64,000 nucleotides of DNA from Gammaproteobacteria bacterium (GTDB lineage Bacteria > Pseudomonadota > Gammaproteobacteria > Ga0077536): assembly GCA_020849475.1 (NCBI GenBank), contig JADLGE010000009.1, positions 62,001 through 126,000 of the forward strand. Reading direction: 5' to 3'. The notes below the pieces were generated by a model. That model saw only the letters and a program-made list of their open reading frames with translations. It was not told the origin of the DNA and made no database searches. The position numbers were made by a program, and so were the translations under genes. This document shows positions 51,213 through 60,057 of the stretch, in pieces. Position 1 is the stretch's first letter. Each line of letters begins with the position of its first letter.

Positions 51213-52825
51213 CCCGCCGATACCTCGCAACGGTTGCGGCCGTTGTTCTTGGCGGCGTAGAGGCAGGTGTCGGCCCGCTCAAAGGCGTGCATGGGCGTTT
51301 CCTTGGGCGTGAATTCGGCGACACCGCAGGAGATAGTGACCGCCACCGGCTGATCCTTGAACTTGAAGCGACAGGATTCGATGTGGCGCCTCAAGCTGTC
51401 CGCCAGTTTGAGCGCGCCGGCGCGGTTGGTGTCGGGCAGGATGAGCACGAACTCCTCGCCGCCGAAGCGTCCGAAGAAATCCTGCGCGCGAATCTGGCTG
51501 GACAGTTCGCGGGCGAGGTATTTCAGCACGCGGTCACCGGCCTGGTGGCCGAAAGTGTCGTTGATGGACTTGAAGCGATCGATGTCCAGCACCACCAGCG
51601 ACAGGTGCTGGCCACTGCGTTCCCAGCGCGCGTGCTCCATGTGCATGCGCTCGTTGTAGGCGAGGCGATTGGGCAGCCCGGTGAGCGTGTCGTGCAGCGC
51701 CTGGTCCTGGGCTTCGACGAGCTGCTTGCGCAGCCTGTCGGTCTCGCGATTGAGCTCTTCGAGCTGCTTGGCCAGCACGCCATGCTGTTCGTCGACGCGT
51801 TCGGAACGCGCGCCCTCGGACTTCATGAAGGCATTGAGATTACCGTCGATGATGCCGATCTGGCGCTGGATGTCGTCCTTCAACTGCTTCAGATCGTCAG
51901 TGGTGTTGACGCGGCCGCGTATGGTGTCGAGGCTGAGCTGCATGGACTTGTTCAGATCGTCGCGCGCGCTGCTCGCGACCTTGCGCTCGGTCTTTTCCAG
52001 ATCGACAAATCCGGACACTTCGCCAAGGCGCGCTTTGATCACCACCAGGAAGCTGTTGAGGCCCGACACTTCGGTGTGCAGCCCGGCGACGTAGTCGACG
52101 ACGAAATCGGCAAGATCCTTGGCGATGGCCTTGACCGCCGCCGAATCGGTGGCGTTCTGCAATTGCGGAGTAATGGCGCCGAGGCGCGCCTGCGCGGCGC
52201 TGGGCAGCGACAGATGATCGATCAGGGCCTGCAGCACGTCACGTGCGGCAAGCGTGCGGTCTTCGCCGGCTTCGCCGAGGATGACCGACAGTTGTTCGGC
52301 AATGGCGCCGATCAAGGGCAGGTCGGCATTGGCGCTCGCGCCCAGCCGCCGCGTGAGATCCTCGATGACCGGGCGCAGCCGGTTCGGTACTTTGAGCAGG
52401 CCGACCAGTTCGCGCAGCGGCGCGACGCTGTCCTGCGCCAAAGGTACTGGCACGGCCGTCGCTGCCGGCCTGGTGGCGGACGCGGTGCTGTCGCGCGCCA
52501 CCGGCGGCGCCATGCGCGCGAGGCTCACGACCAGGCTGCGCAGGCGTGACTGCTGCGCGTCTTCGGCCAGTTTTTCGCCTTTCTGCAGTTGCTCCAGGTC
52601 TTTGTCGAAGCCCGCATCGCTGCCGCGGAAGTGCTGCAGCACCGCCAGCAGGTCGCGGCTCACGCGCGTGACCTTCTCGGCGCGCAGGCGCTCCTGGTCA
52701 TCGAGCTCGTTGAGCGCTTTGAAGTACTTGTCTTTCCAGTCCTCGGACCGGTTCTTGGCGGCTGTCTCCATATGACGGGGCATATCGGCCACTGTTTGAA
52801 ACAGCTTTAAGGAAGCTCTCATCAT
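51209..52825 (-). CDS. Diguanylate cyclase with long N-terminal helical region
   Basis: The product is 538 aa. The first ~370 residues are helical and coiled-coil (DDQERLRAEKVTRVSRDLLAVLQHF, RVDEQHGVLAKQLEELNRETDRLRKQ), with no membrane segment. A complete GGDEF domain follows: DTLTGLPNRLAYNERM, VVLDIDRFKSINDTFGHQAGD and RFGGEEFVLILP. The intact GGEEF predicts c-di-GMP synthesis. The helical region resembles the N-terminus of Pseudomonas-type cytoplasmic cyclases that act in complexes. It is coupled to the PAS-only gene downstream. The start could also be an internal ATG about 14 codons later. Confidence 0.9.
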   Translation of the reverse strand: MMRASLKLFQTVADMPRHMETAAKNRSEDWKDKYFKALNELDDQERLRAEKVTRVSRDLLAVLQHFRGSDAGFDKDLEQLQKGEKLAEDAQQSRLRSLVVSLARMAPPVARDSTASATRPAATAVPVPLAQDSVAPLRELVGLLKVPNRLRPVIEDLTRRLGASANADLPLIGAIAEQLSVILGEAGEDRTLAARDVLQALIDHLSLPSAAQARLGAITPQLQNATDSAAVKAIAKDLADFVVDYVAGLHTEVSGLNSFLVVIKARLGEVSGFVDLEKTERKVASSARDDLNKSMQLSLDTIRGRVNTTDDLKQLKDDIQRQIGIIDGNLNAFMKSEGARSERVDEQHGVLAKQLEELNRETDRLRKQLVEAQDQALHDTLTGLPNRLAYNERMHMEHARWERSGQHLSLVVLDIDRFKSINDTFGHQAGDRVLKYLARELSSQIRAQDFFGRFGGEEFVLILPDTNRAGALKLADSLRRHIESCRFKFKDQPVAVTISCGVAEFTPKETPMHAFERADTCLYAAKNNGRNRCEVSAG

Positions 52826-52990
52826 GCGACTGCGCTGCTCGGGCGCGGCGTCGCGCGCTCGCTATGCTTAATCGGAGCTTCTTTATCAGCGCCGACGCCG
52901 GCGTCGGCTTGACAGTCACTGGGGTGCTCCCTAGTCTCGAAGCACCGTGCGGCGCCGCCGTGACGGCATAAGGACCGTTAGCAGACCGCC

Positions 52991-53875
52991 ATGCGTATCG
53001 CCACCTATCGCACGCTGCAACGCATCGAAATCGGTGTGTTGTCCCAGGACGGTTCGTCCATCACGCCCTTCGATTTGCCGCCGGCGCGGGCTGAAAAAGG
53101 CCTGCTCGCGGTGCTTGAAGCAGATCAGGCTCTGCTGCCGCTGCGCTCGGTCGACCATCCCCATCGCATCGGCTCGGTCGAACTCTTGGCGCCGATACCG
53201 CGGCCCCGGCGCAACATCATCTGCATCGGCAAGAACTACCACGAGCACGTCAAGGAGATCGCCGCGCAGGGCTTCGATACCACCGGTGGCGGCGCCACAC
53301 CGCCCGACGCGCCCATCGTGTTTTCCAAGTTCCCGGACTGCGTGGTCGGGCCGGGCGCCTCCATCCTGCACGACAAGCGCATTACCCAGCAGCTCGATTA
53401 CGAAGCGGAACTCGCCGTCATCATCGGCCGCAAAGGGCGCGCCATAAGCGTCGGCGACGCCATGGACCACGTGTGGGGCTACACCATCATCAACGATGTC
53501 ACCGCGCGCGACGTGCAGAAGGCGCACAAGCAGTGGCTGCTCGGCAAGTCGCAGGACAGCTTCTGTCCGATGGGGCCGATAGCCGTCACGCGCGACCTGC
53601 TGAATCTCGCTGACACGCCCATCCGCCTGTGGGTCAATGATGAACTGCGCCAGGACGGCAACACCCATCTCATGATGTTCTCGGTGCCGGAACTCATCGC
53701 CACCATCTCGGCCGGCATCACGCTTTACCCGGGGGATGTGATCGCCACCGGCACGCCGGCTGGCGTCGGCGCCGGTTTTGATCCGCCGCGCTTTCTGAAA
53801 GCAGGTGACAAAGTGCGTATCGAGATCCCGCCCATCGGTGTGCTCGAGAACACGGTCGAAAACTGGCGCCGCTAG
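52991..53875 (+). CDS. Fumarylacetoacetate hydrolase (FAH) family protein
   Basis: The product is 294 aa: an N-terminal small domain and a C-terminal FAH fold. The metal-binding acids are in DYEAELAVIIG (Glu-x-Glu) and NDVTARDVQ, with KSQDSFCPMGP and GTPAGVGAGFDPPRFLKAGD completing the active site. Family members include 2-hydroxyhepta-2,4-diene isomerases, acylpyruvases and oxaloacetate decarboxylases. The sequence does not fix the substrate. It converges on the Dph6-like gene 13 bases away. Confidence 0.88.
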   Translation: MRIATYRTLQRIEIGVLSQDGSSITPFDLPPARAEKGLLAVLEADQALLPLRSVDHPHRIGSVELLAPIPRPRRNIICIGKNYHEHVKEIAAQGFDTTGGGATPPDAPIVFSKFPDCVVGPGASILHDKRITQQLDYEAELAVIIGRKGRAISVGDAMDHVWGYTIINDVTARDVQKAHKQWLLGKSQDSFCPMGPIAVTRDLLNLADTPIRLWVNDELRQDGNTHLMMFSVPELIATISAGITLYPGDVIATGTPAGVGAGFDPPRFLKAGDKVRIEIPPIGVLENTVENWRR

Positions 53876-53888
53876 GCGCCGCCAGCGC

Positions 53889-54560
53889 TCAGCGCGGCAT
53901 CACATCGGTAAAGCAGAAGCCGTCGCGTTCAAGACTTGCGCCGACCGCGATGGCGATGGGCTGGCTGAACATCGGGCCGGCATGGCAGAAAGTATGAAAC
54001 TCGCCGTTCTCGCCGCAGGGATCGACGTCGGTGGGCAACTCGTCGAGCAGGCGCGCGTCGTACTCGCGGCCGCAGAATGGCGCCGGCAGTTGCGCCGGGT
54101 CGACGCAGGTCAGCACCGCCCGCACACCGCCCGCCAGCATCTCGCGGGCCAGCGCCGGCGTATCCTCACGGCGGCCCCACAAGGGAAACAGCGGCGTGAT
54201 GCCGGTGCCGGCGAGCTGCGTTTCGCGATAGGCGCGAATGTCTTCGAGAAACAGGTCGCCGAAAGCCATGTGCGTGATGCCGGCGGCCTGTGCGGTGGCG
54301 ACGAGCTCGGCCATGATGGCGGCGTATTGCTCGTTGCTGCACGGCCACGGCAGGGCCACCGGCCACAGCGGCACGCCGACGGCCGCGGCCTGCGCTTCGA
54401 CGAGTACCTGTCGCACGGCATGCATGGCCACACGTTCGGCGGCCTGGTTGAAGGTGGTGAGCAGGCCCACCACTTCGACATCGGCGTGCTGGAGCAGGCG
54501 ATGGAGGGCCCAGGCACTGTCCTTGCCGGAGCTCCAGGACAGCAGTACACGTTGGGTCAT
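53889..54560 (-). CDS. Adenine-nucleotide alpha-hydrolase, Dph6-like ATP pyrophosphatase
   Basis: The product is 223 aa. It carries the PP-loop SWSSGKDSAWALHRLL at the N-terminus and the family segments AERVAMHAVR, FGDLFLEDIRAYRE and PLFPLWGRREDT. These match the diphthine-ammonia-ligase (Dph6)-like group of N-type ATP pyrophosphatases. Bacteria do not make diphthamide, so the role is different and unknown. It may act in amidation of a small molecule. It is divergent from slyX across a region of repeats. Confidence 0.85.
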   Translation of the reverse strand: MTQRVLLSWSSGKDSAWALHRLLQHADVEVVGLLTTFNQAAERVAMHAVRQVLVEAQAAAVGVPLWPVALPWPCSNEQYAAIMAELVATAQAAGITHMAFGDLFLEDIRAYRETQLAGTGITPLFPLWGRREDTPALAREMLAGGVRAVLTCVDPAQLPAPFCGREYDARLLDELPTDVDPCGENGEFHTFCHAGPMFSQPIAIAVGASLERDGFCFTDVMPR

Positions 54561-54646
54561 CGCAAATCTCTCTGCATCATATTGTCCTCACGGGTGCGCA
54601 TTCATTAGTACGAGGATAAGGACGGCGCGCCTTGAACGCCTGGCCG

Positions 54647-54715
54647 AATGTCAGCCTGAAGGCTGACCCACAATGAAGAGCTCTCTGCTGTGGGTCAGAC
54701 TTCAGTCTCACATTG
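54647..54715. repeat. Inverted pair of family A repeats
   Basis: Copies at 54647-54674 and 54689-54715 face each other and can form a long imperfect stem around about 14 bases. The first copy has GTCAGCCTGAAGGCTGAC in place of the usual core, with compensating changes on both arms. It is in the 285-bp gap before slyX. Decayed family B repeats lie on either side (near 54595 and 54751). Confidence 0.8.
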
Positions 54716-54845
54716 GAGCCAGCATTGGACACGTTTCGTGCGCTTCCAACGGGCGAATAAGTTCGCACTTGCCATGCGAACGCGGAACCCGAAACGCTTC
54801 CTTGTCAGCGTTACACTTTAACTGAGACCACCGCGAGTAAAACCC

Positions 54846-55055
54846 ATGAGCGACAACGCGCTCGAACGCATCGAACTCAAGATTGCCTATCTTGAAAACG
54901 CCAATCAGGAATTGAGCGATATCGTCTATCGCCAGCAGCGCGACATCGAGCAACTGCGGGCGCAGCTGTCGGTGTATCAGCGCCAGCTCGAAGCGTGGCG
55001 CTCGGAGCAGCAGGACAGCGTCAATCCCCTTGACGAACGCCCGCCGCACTATTGA
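54846..55055 (+). CDS. slyX: SlyX family protein
   Basis: The product is 69 aa with the SlyX pattern: an N-terminal coiled coil (ERIELKIAYLENANQELSDIVYRQQRDIEQLRAQL) and the conserved end ERPPHY. The family is widespread in gammaproteobacteria but has no settled function. It stands alone and converges on the NorD-like gene 6 bases away. Confidence 0.93.
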   Translation: MSDNALERIELKIAYLENANQELSDIVYRQQRDIEQLRAQLSVYQRQLEAWRSEQQDSVNPLDERPPHY

Positions 55056-55061
55056 GCGCCA

Positions 55062-57203
55062 TCAGGTCGTCAGCCGCCGATAGATATCCGCGACCTTGTA
55101 CGGCAGCTTCTGCACTTCATCGATGACCGCGTAGTTGGCCGGGCCGTACATGTGCGGCAGGTATTCCTGCGCCTCATTGTCGATGGTGATGCAGAACGAA
55201 TGGATGCCACCCTGGCGCGTTTCGAGCAGCGCGTGGCGGGTGTCTTCGATGCCGTACTTGCCTTTGTAGCCGCCGTAGTCTTCCGGACGGCCGTCGGACA
55301 AGGTGATCAGAAGCTTGGTGCGCGCGCGCGTCTCGTGCAGCAGATGGCCGAGGTGGCGGATGGCGACGCCCATGCGGGTATAGGCCTTGGGCCGGATGCC
55401 GCTGATGCGCTGGCGCACTTCGAGATTGTAGGATTCGTCGAATTCCTTGATCTTGTACACCTCACAGCGCTTGTTGGTGCGCCCCGAGAAACCGTAGATG
55501 GCATAGCGGTCGCCGAGCAGTTCGAGCGCCTCGCACAGCAGCACCAGTGATTCGCGCTCGGCGTCGTTCACCCAGCCCAGGGTCGAGCCGCTCATGTCGA
55601 CCATGAACATCACGGCGATATTGCGTTCCTGGTTGCGATAGCGGGTATAGAGGTACTCGCTCATCTCGCGACCGTTGGCGACGTCGGCGTAGGCTTCGAT
55701 GACGGCATCGAGATCGATGTCATCACCGTCGGACTGGCGGCGCTGCAATTTCGATTCGCCGAGCACCGCTTCGAAGGTCTTCTTGATCGATTTCATCAAG
55801 CCACGGTGTTTTTCCAGCGTCTCCTCGACGAAGCGCTCATCGCCCGGCGGCACGGTCAATTCGCGCAGCGTGCAAAAGCCCTCACGGAAGCGGTTGCGTA
55901 CGCAGTCCCACTCGCGATAGCTGAACGAGCCTTCGGCCGACAGATCCGCATTGCCGTCGGCGTCGTTGTCGCCGTTCTGCGGCAGCAGGTCGTCGCTGTA
56001 TTCGCCGAGATCCATGCGTTCCATGTGTTCGTCGGGGATCTCGCCGAAGTCCTGCAGGATGGAACCGACCAGGTCTTTCAGATGCTCAGGCAGTTGCTGC
56101 AGCTTGCCGTCCATGCTGACCTGCATGCTCAAGTTCGCTTCCGAGCCGTCCTCGTTGTCGGTCGGCTGCATGTCGACCATCTGCTTCTGCGCGGCATCGG
56201 CGCCGGCGCCTTCCGGTCCGTCGCCTTCGTTGCGCATGTCTTCCATGGCGCGCTGGAAGGCCGACTTCTCACGCTCGATGCGCGCGAACATCGCCTGGCG
56301 CACCTTGCCGGCGAACATCTCGCCCTGGTAGAGCTTGAGCGGCGGCAGCGGCGAGCCGAGCAGGGCCGGAATCAGGGCCAGCGAATCTTCGGCGGTGGCG
56401 GCGGCGCTCGCCAGCATCGGCGCGGCCTCGCGCCACTGTGCCCACAGCTGCTCTTCTTCTTCGTCATGACAGCCGAACACCGCCATCTCGCGCGCCACGC
56501 CCGGCAGCTCGCGCGCCAGGCAGGCATCGAGGCGTATGCATTCCAGGCGATTGAAAATCGGCAGCACCTTGTCGGTGTCGAAATGTCGCATGAGCTTTTC
56601 CAGCACCTGGTAACGCCAGGTGCCGTACCAGGTCTGCGCCCACAGGTGCACGGCGGTCAGCTTGTAGAGCGTGAAATTCTGCTCGGCATCGGGAAACACA
56701 TTGAAGCTCGCCGGCAGGTACAGGCCTTCGGTGTCGGTATAGGTGTCTTCATCGGTGGCGATGCGCAGTTCACGTCCGCCCAAGCCGCGCACGAAGTGGC
56801 GCAGGAACACGCTGGCCTGGTCGAACATGCACTGCGCATGGCGGCCGGCGTAGGCTTCGGCGAAGGAATCGATGTCTTCCAGAAAGTCGACCGCGAAGCC
56901 CAGGCCGCGGTGGTCGAAGACCTGGATGGCGCCGTCCAGCCATTCCTGCACGCCGTCGCCGCCCATGGCGTGAAACGCGGCGGGCGCCTTGGCGATGAAC
57001 TGCGCGGCGAGTTCGTTGTTGGTGCGCGCCACCAGTTCTGCGCTGCGGTAGATCTGGTCCTGTTCGTCGCGCTCCAGCGCGGCGATGGCGGCAATCAATT
57101 CCTCGAGATTGGGATGACGGGCAAGCGCGCCTGCGGTGAATTTTTCCAGGTCTTTCTGGATCCGCAGGCGGTTGAGAATGTTCTGGCGCGATTCGTCACT
57201 CAT
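55062..57203 (-). CDS. NorD/CbbO-type VWA-domain protein
   Basis: The product is 713 aa. The N-terminal two thirds are helical. The C-terminal ~220 residues are a von Willebrand A domain with a MIDAS motif (FMVDMSGSTLG), a second metal-binding Thr in KAYTRMGVAIRH and the Asp in LLITLSDGRPEDYGG. Acidic linkers (DNEDGSEAN, NGDNDADGNAD) separate the parts. Such proteins pair with a MoxR-type AAA+ ATPase to insert or reactivate a metal enzyme, for example NO reductase (NorQD) or Rubisco (CbbQO). The CbbQ-like partner is the gene just upstream. No Rubisco or NorCB gene lies nearby, so the client is unknown. Confidence 0.88.
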   Translation of the reverse strand: MSDESRQNILNRLRIQKDLEKFTAGALARHPNLEELIAAIAALERDEQDQIYRSAELVARTNNELAAQFIAKAPAAFHAMGGDGVQEWLDGAIQVFDHRGLGFAVDFLEDIDSFAEAYAGRHAQCMFDQASVFLRHFVRGLGGRELRIATDEDTYTDTEGLYLPASFNVFPDAEQNFTLYKLTAVHLWAQTWYGTWRYQVLEKLMRHFDTDKVLPIFNRLECIRLDACLARELPGVAREMAVFGCHDEEEEQLWAQWREAAPMLASAAATAEDSLALIPALLGSPLPPLKLYQGEMFAGKVRQAMFARIEREKSAFQRAMEDMRNEGDGPEGAGADAAQKQMVDMQPTDNEDGSEANLSMQVSMDGKLQQLPEHLKDLVGSILQDFGEIPDEHMERMDLGEYSDDLLPQNGDNDADGNADLSAEGSFSYREWDCVRNRFREGFCTLRELTVPPGDERFVEETLEKHRGLMKSIKKTFEAVLGESKLQRRQSDGDDIDLDAVIEAYADVANGREMSEYLYTRYRNQERNIAVMFMVDMSGSTLGWVNDAERESLVLLCEALELLGDRYAIYGFSGRTNKRCEVYKIKEFDESYNLEVRQRISGIRPKAYTRMGVAIRHLGHLLHETRARTKLLITLSDGRPEDYGGYKGKYGIEDTRHALLETRQGGIHSFCITIDNEAQEYLPHMYGPANYAVIDEVQKLPYKVADIYRRLTT

Positions 57204-57213
57204 GAGTGACAGA

Positions 57214-58026
57214 TCAGAAAATCGAACGGCTGAGTTCGTGTATCGCCTTCAACATGTCATCGTCGTCGGTGAGGGCCTGGGCGATGGCGGCGTCGGTCGC
57301 CACCACCGGCGACACGTCGCTGGCCATGAGCTTGCCGGCGTTGACCAGCAGGCGCGTGCTGGCGCCTTCGTCGAGACCGCTGCCCTTCAAGTTGCGCGTC
57401 ATGTGACCGAATTTCACCAACTGGCGAGCGATGGCGGCATCCACGCCTGATTCCTTCTCGATGATGGTCTGTTCGAGTTCGGCGTTCGGATAGTTGAATT
57501 CCAGCGCCACGAAGCGCTGGCGGGTGCTCTGCTTGAGGTCCTTCAACACGCTCTGGTAGCCCGGGTTGTAGGAAATGGCCAGACAGAATTCCGGCGGCGC
57601 GGTCAGCACCTCGCCGAGCTTCTCTATCGGCAGCAGGCGACGGTCGTCGCACAGCGGATGGATGACCACCGAGGTGTCCTTGCGTGCTTCCACTACTTCG
57701 TCGAGATAGCAGATGCTGCCGTGGCGCACGGCGCCGGTCAGCGGCCCGTCGACCCACACCGTCTCGCCGCCTTTGACGAGGTAACGCCCGATGAGATCGG
57801 ACGCGGTCAAATCGTCATGACAGGCGACCGTCACCATCGGCCGCTTGAGATACCAGGCCATGTATTCGATGAAGCGCGTCTTGCCGCAGCCGGTAGGGCC
57901 CTTGAGCAGCACCGGCAACTGGTTGTGATAGGCCGCCGCGAATACTGCAATCTCGTTGCCCACGGGTTGGTAATAGGGTTCACGCGTCACGAGGTTGTGC
58001 GCGGTGCGTATGGCTGTGGTCGACAT
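57214..58026 (-). CDS. CbbQ/NirQ/NorQ-family MoxR AAA+ ATPase
   Basis: The product is 270 aa from the ATG at 58026; a 14-codon upstream extension is less likely. The Walker A motif is [13 protein letters not shown], Walker B is [13 protein letters not shown] and sensor 1 is [12 protein letters not shown]. The late arginine [13 protein letters not shown] is the family's sensor or finger region. The ATPase forms hexamers that act with the VWA partner encoded 10 bases downstream. The pair is complete, but the client enzyme is not visible. Confidence 0.9.
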   Translation of the reverse strand: MSTTAIRTAHNLVTREPYYQPVGNEIAVFAAAYHNQLPVLLKGPTGCGKTRFIEYMAWYLKRPMVTVACHDDLTASDLIGRYLVKGGETVWVDGPLTGAVRHGSICYLDEVVEARKDTSVVIHPLCDDRRLLPIEKLGEVLTAPPEFCLAISYNPGYQSVLKDLKQSTRQRFVALEFNYPNAELEQTIIEKESGVDAAIARQLVKFGHMTRNLKGSGLDEGASTRLLVNAGKLMASDVSPVVATDAAIAQALTDDDDMLKAIHELSRSIF

Positions 58027-58180
58027 GTTGGATTGCGCTGTTGCTGGATTCGCCGACACTATAACCAACTGCCCGAGTGCTCACTAGAAGGTCGCGAGGC
58101 GGGGGCATTACGCAAAAGTGTGGGCGGTGCGCGCGCGGCGTGAACACCGCTGGTTCCTGGTCGTCCGAGGAGAGTCTGTC

Positions 58181-58573
58181 ATGTTGGAAAAATTCAATCC
58201 GCCCGGCATCGTCACGCCATTCAACAACGCCTATCACCACGCGGTGGTGATCCCACCCAACGCGCGCATCCTCTATATTGCCGGCCAGGTCGGCATACGC
58301 CAGGACGGCAGCCTGCCGGACACGCTGGAAGGCCAGGCCGAGCAGGCCTGGGCGAATGTCATGGCGTGTGTGCAAGGGGCCGGCATGAGCGCGCAAAACA
58401 TCGTCAAAATAACCGCTTACCTGGTCGACGCCGACGACTACGGGGCGTTCGCGGCCGCCCGTGCACGGCATCTTGGCGAGGCGCGGCCAGCCTCCACCGC
58501 GATCCTCATCAAGGGCCTGCTGAAGCCCGAATGGCGCTATGAAATCGAGGCCATCGCGGCCGCCCCGGCGTGA
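58181..58573 (+). CDS. RidA/YjgF/Rid family protein
   Basis: The product is 130 aa from an ATG at 58181 with GAGGAGAG upstream. The family features are YIAGQVGIRQDGSLP, QAEQAWANVMACVQGAGMSAQNIVKITAYLVD and RPASTAILIKGL. RidA proteins deaminate reactive enamines and imines, protecting PLP enzymes. The arginine typical of active RidA falls in GEARPAST. Other Rid subfamilies have different substrates, so activity is inferred. It is an isolated gene. Confidence 0.88.
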   Translation: MLEKFNPPGIVTPFNNAYHHAVVIPPNARILYIAGQVGIRQDGSLPDTLEGQAEQAWANVMACVQGAGMSAQNIVKITAYLVDADDYGAFAAARARHLGEARPASTAILIKGLLKPEWRYEIEAIAAAPA

Positions 58574-58723
58574 GCCGCGGCGCACGCTAGCGCACTGATT
58601 GCAGGCGAGGTTGGGCGGTGGACGCCTCGCCGCCACGCGTAGTAACCTGCCCGACATCCGCGCCCGCGCCCAACGCCAATGGCGCCGCGGTCATCGTGCT
58701 CTTTTTACGTGGGGAGAAATTTT

Positions 58724-59953
58724 ATGGAAGTAGGTGCATTTTACCTGCCGTCGGTCGGGCGTATTGCGGACATCAAGCAGGGCATGGCCGGCAAGCGCAC
58801 CGACCTGTACCAGATGATGCTGAAGGAAATCACGGACCATGTTCAATACATGGACCAGCATGGCTACTACGGCACCGGCTTCACGGAACATCATTTCCAT
58901 ATCGAAGGCGAAGAGGTCTCGACCAACCCGGTCATCCTCGATCTCTACTTCGGCATGCAGACGCGCAACATGAAATTCGGCCAGCTCGGCAACGTGCTGC
59001 CGTCGCAGAACCCGATCAATCTCGCTGAAAACATCGCGATGGTGTCGCAGATGTTGAACGGCCGCGTGTTCGCCGGCTTTGCCCGTGGCTACCAGCCGCG
59101 CTGGGTGAACGTGCTCGGCCAGCAGGTCGGCCTCTCGGAGCCCGCCGGCGGCGAAGACTACGAAGAACTCAAGCGTTCGCTGTTCGAAGAAAACTTCGAC
59201 CTCATCATGAAGGCCTGGCAGAACGACACCTTCAGCTTCCAGGGCAAGCACTGGCAGGTGCCGACCAAGGACATCAAGTGGGCCGCGGCGGAAGTCGCGT
59301 GGAACTACGGCGCCGGCTGCAACAAGGACGGCTACATTGAAGAGATTGGCATCGCGCCGCCGACCTACAACAAGCAGATCCCGGACTTGTTCATGCCGTT
59401 CGCGACCTCCGAGCGCTCGATTCGCTGGGGCATGGAGCGCGGCATCGTGCCGGTCACCATCATGACCCACATGGACGTCGTCAAAGAGCATTTCCGCGCC
59501 GGCATGGAAGCGGCCAACGCAGCGGGCAAGAACTACAAGTTCGGCCAGGGCATGGCCATGAGTCGCGAGATCATCGTCGCCGATACCGACGCTGAAGCCG
59601 AGGCGATTGCACGCGAGGCCGGCAGCTTCATCTGGAACAACTTTTTCGTGCCTTTCGGCTTCAATGCCGCCATCGCCGGTCCCGGCGAAGGGCCGTTCGA
59701 TCTGCCGGCGACCTTCGAATCACTGTCGGATCGCGGTCTTGTCATCTGGGGCAGCCCGGACACCGTCAACCGCAAGCTCGAAGTGCTCTTGAAGGCGTTG
59801 CCGGTCGATTACTTCTGGATGTTCATCTACAACCACATGCCGCATAACCAGTGCATGCGCAGTCTCGAGTTGCTGACGGAAAAGGTGTGGCCGAACTTCA
59901 CTGACAAAATCAAGCCGTCCAACCTGTCGCGGGTGGCGGCCAACGCCGGCTGA
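58724..59953 (+). CDS. Luciferase-like monooxygenase (LLM class flavin-dependent oxidoreductase)
   Basis: The product is 409 aa from an ATG at 58724 with GGGGAGA upstream. The barrel shows DQHGYYGTGFTEHHFHIEG, LGNVLPSQNPINLAENIAMVSQMLNGRVFAGFARGYQPRW and a long insertion (NYGAGCNKDGYIEEIG) between the family blocks. The C-terminal half carries DTDAEAEAIAREAGSF. It is of the alkanal monooxygenase type, probably FMN-dependent. A rho-independent terminator follows, so it is transcribed alone. Confidence 0.88.
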   Translation: MEVGAFYLPSVGRIADIKQGMAGKRTDLYQMMLKEITDHVQYMDQHGYYGTGFTEHHFHIEGEEVSTNPVILDLYFGMQTRNMKFGQLGNVLPSQNPINLAENIAMVSQMLNGRVFAGFARGYQPRWVNVLGQQVGLSEPAGGEDYEELKRSLFEENFDLIMKAWQNDTFSFQGKHWQVPTKDIKWAAAEVAWNYGAGCNKDGYIEEIGIAPPTYNKQIPDLFMPFATSERSIRWGMERGIVPVTIMTHMDVVKEHFRAGMEAANAAGKNYKFGQGMAMSREIIVADTDAEAEAIAREAGSFIWNNFFVPFGFNAAIAGPGEGPFDLPATFESLSDRGLVIWGSPDTVNRKLEVLLKALPVDYFWMFIYNHMPHNQCMRSLELLTEKVWPNFTDKIKPSNLSRVAANAG

Positions 59954-59974
59954 GGCCGTCGCGTTTACCTTCCG

Positions 59975-60010
59975 ACCCGGCGCGGGCGATGAGCCCTCGC
60001 CGGGTTTTTT
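59975..60010 (+). terminator. Rho-independent terminator after the luciferase-like gene
   Basis: A perfect 8-bp stem (ACCCGGCG at 59975-59982 and CGCCGGGT at 59998-60005) is followed by a run of T to 60010. It lies 22 bases after the stop codon. Confidence 0.85.
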
Positions 60011-60057
60011 ATGTCCGCGATTTGATTCAACAGCATCCAGATTGAGTACCGAGGTCC

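Noticed and set aside
55806-57209. Plus-strand open frame of 467 codons opposite the NorD-like gene
   Set aside because: It is antisense to a complete VWA-domain protein and has no recognisable features.
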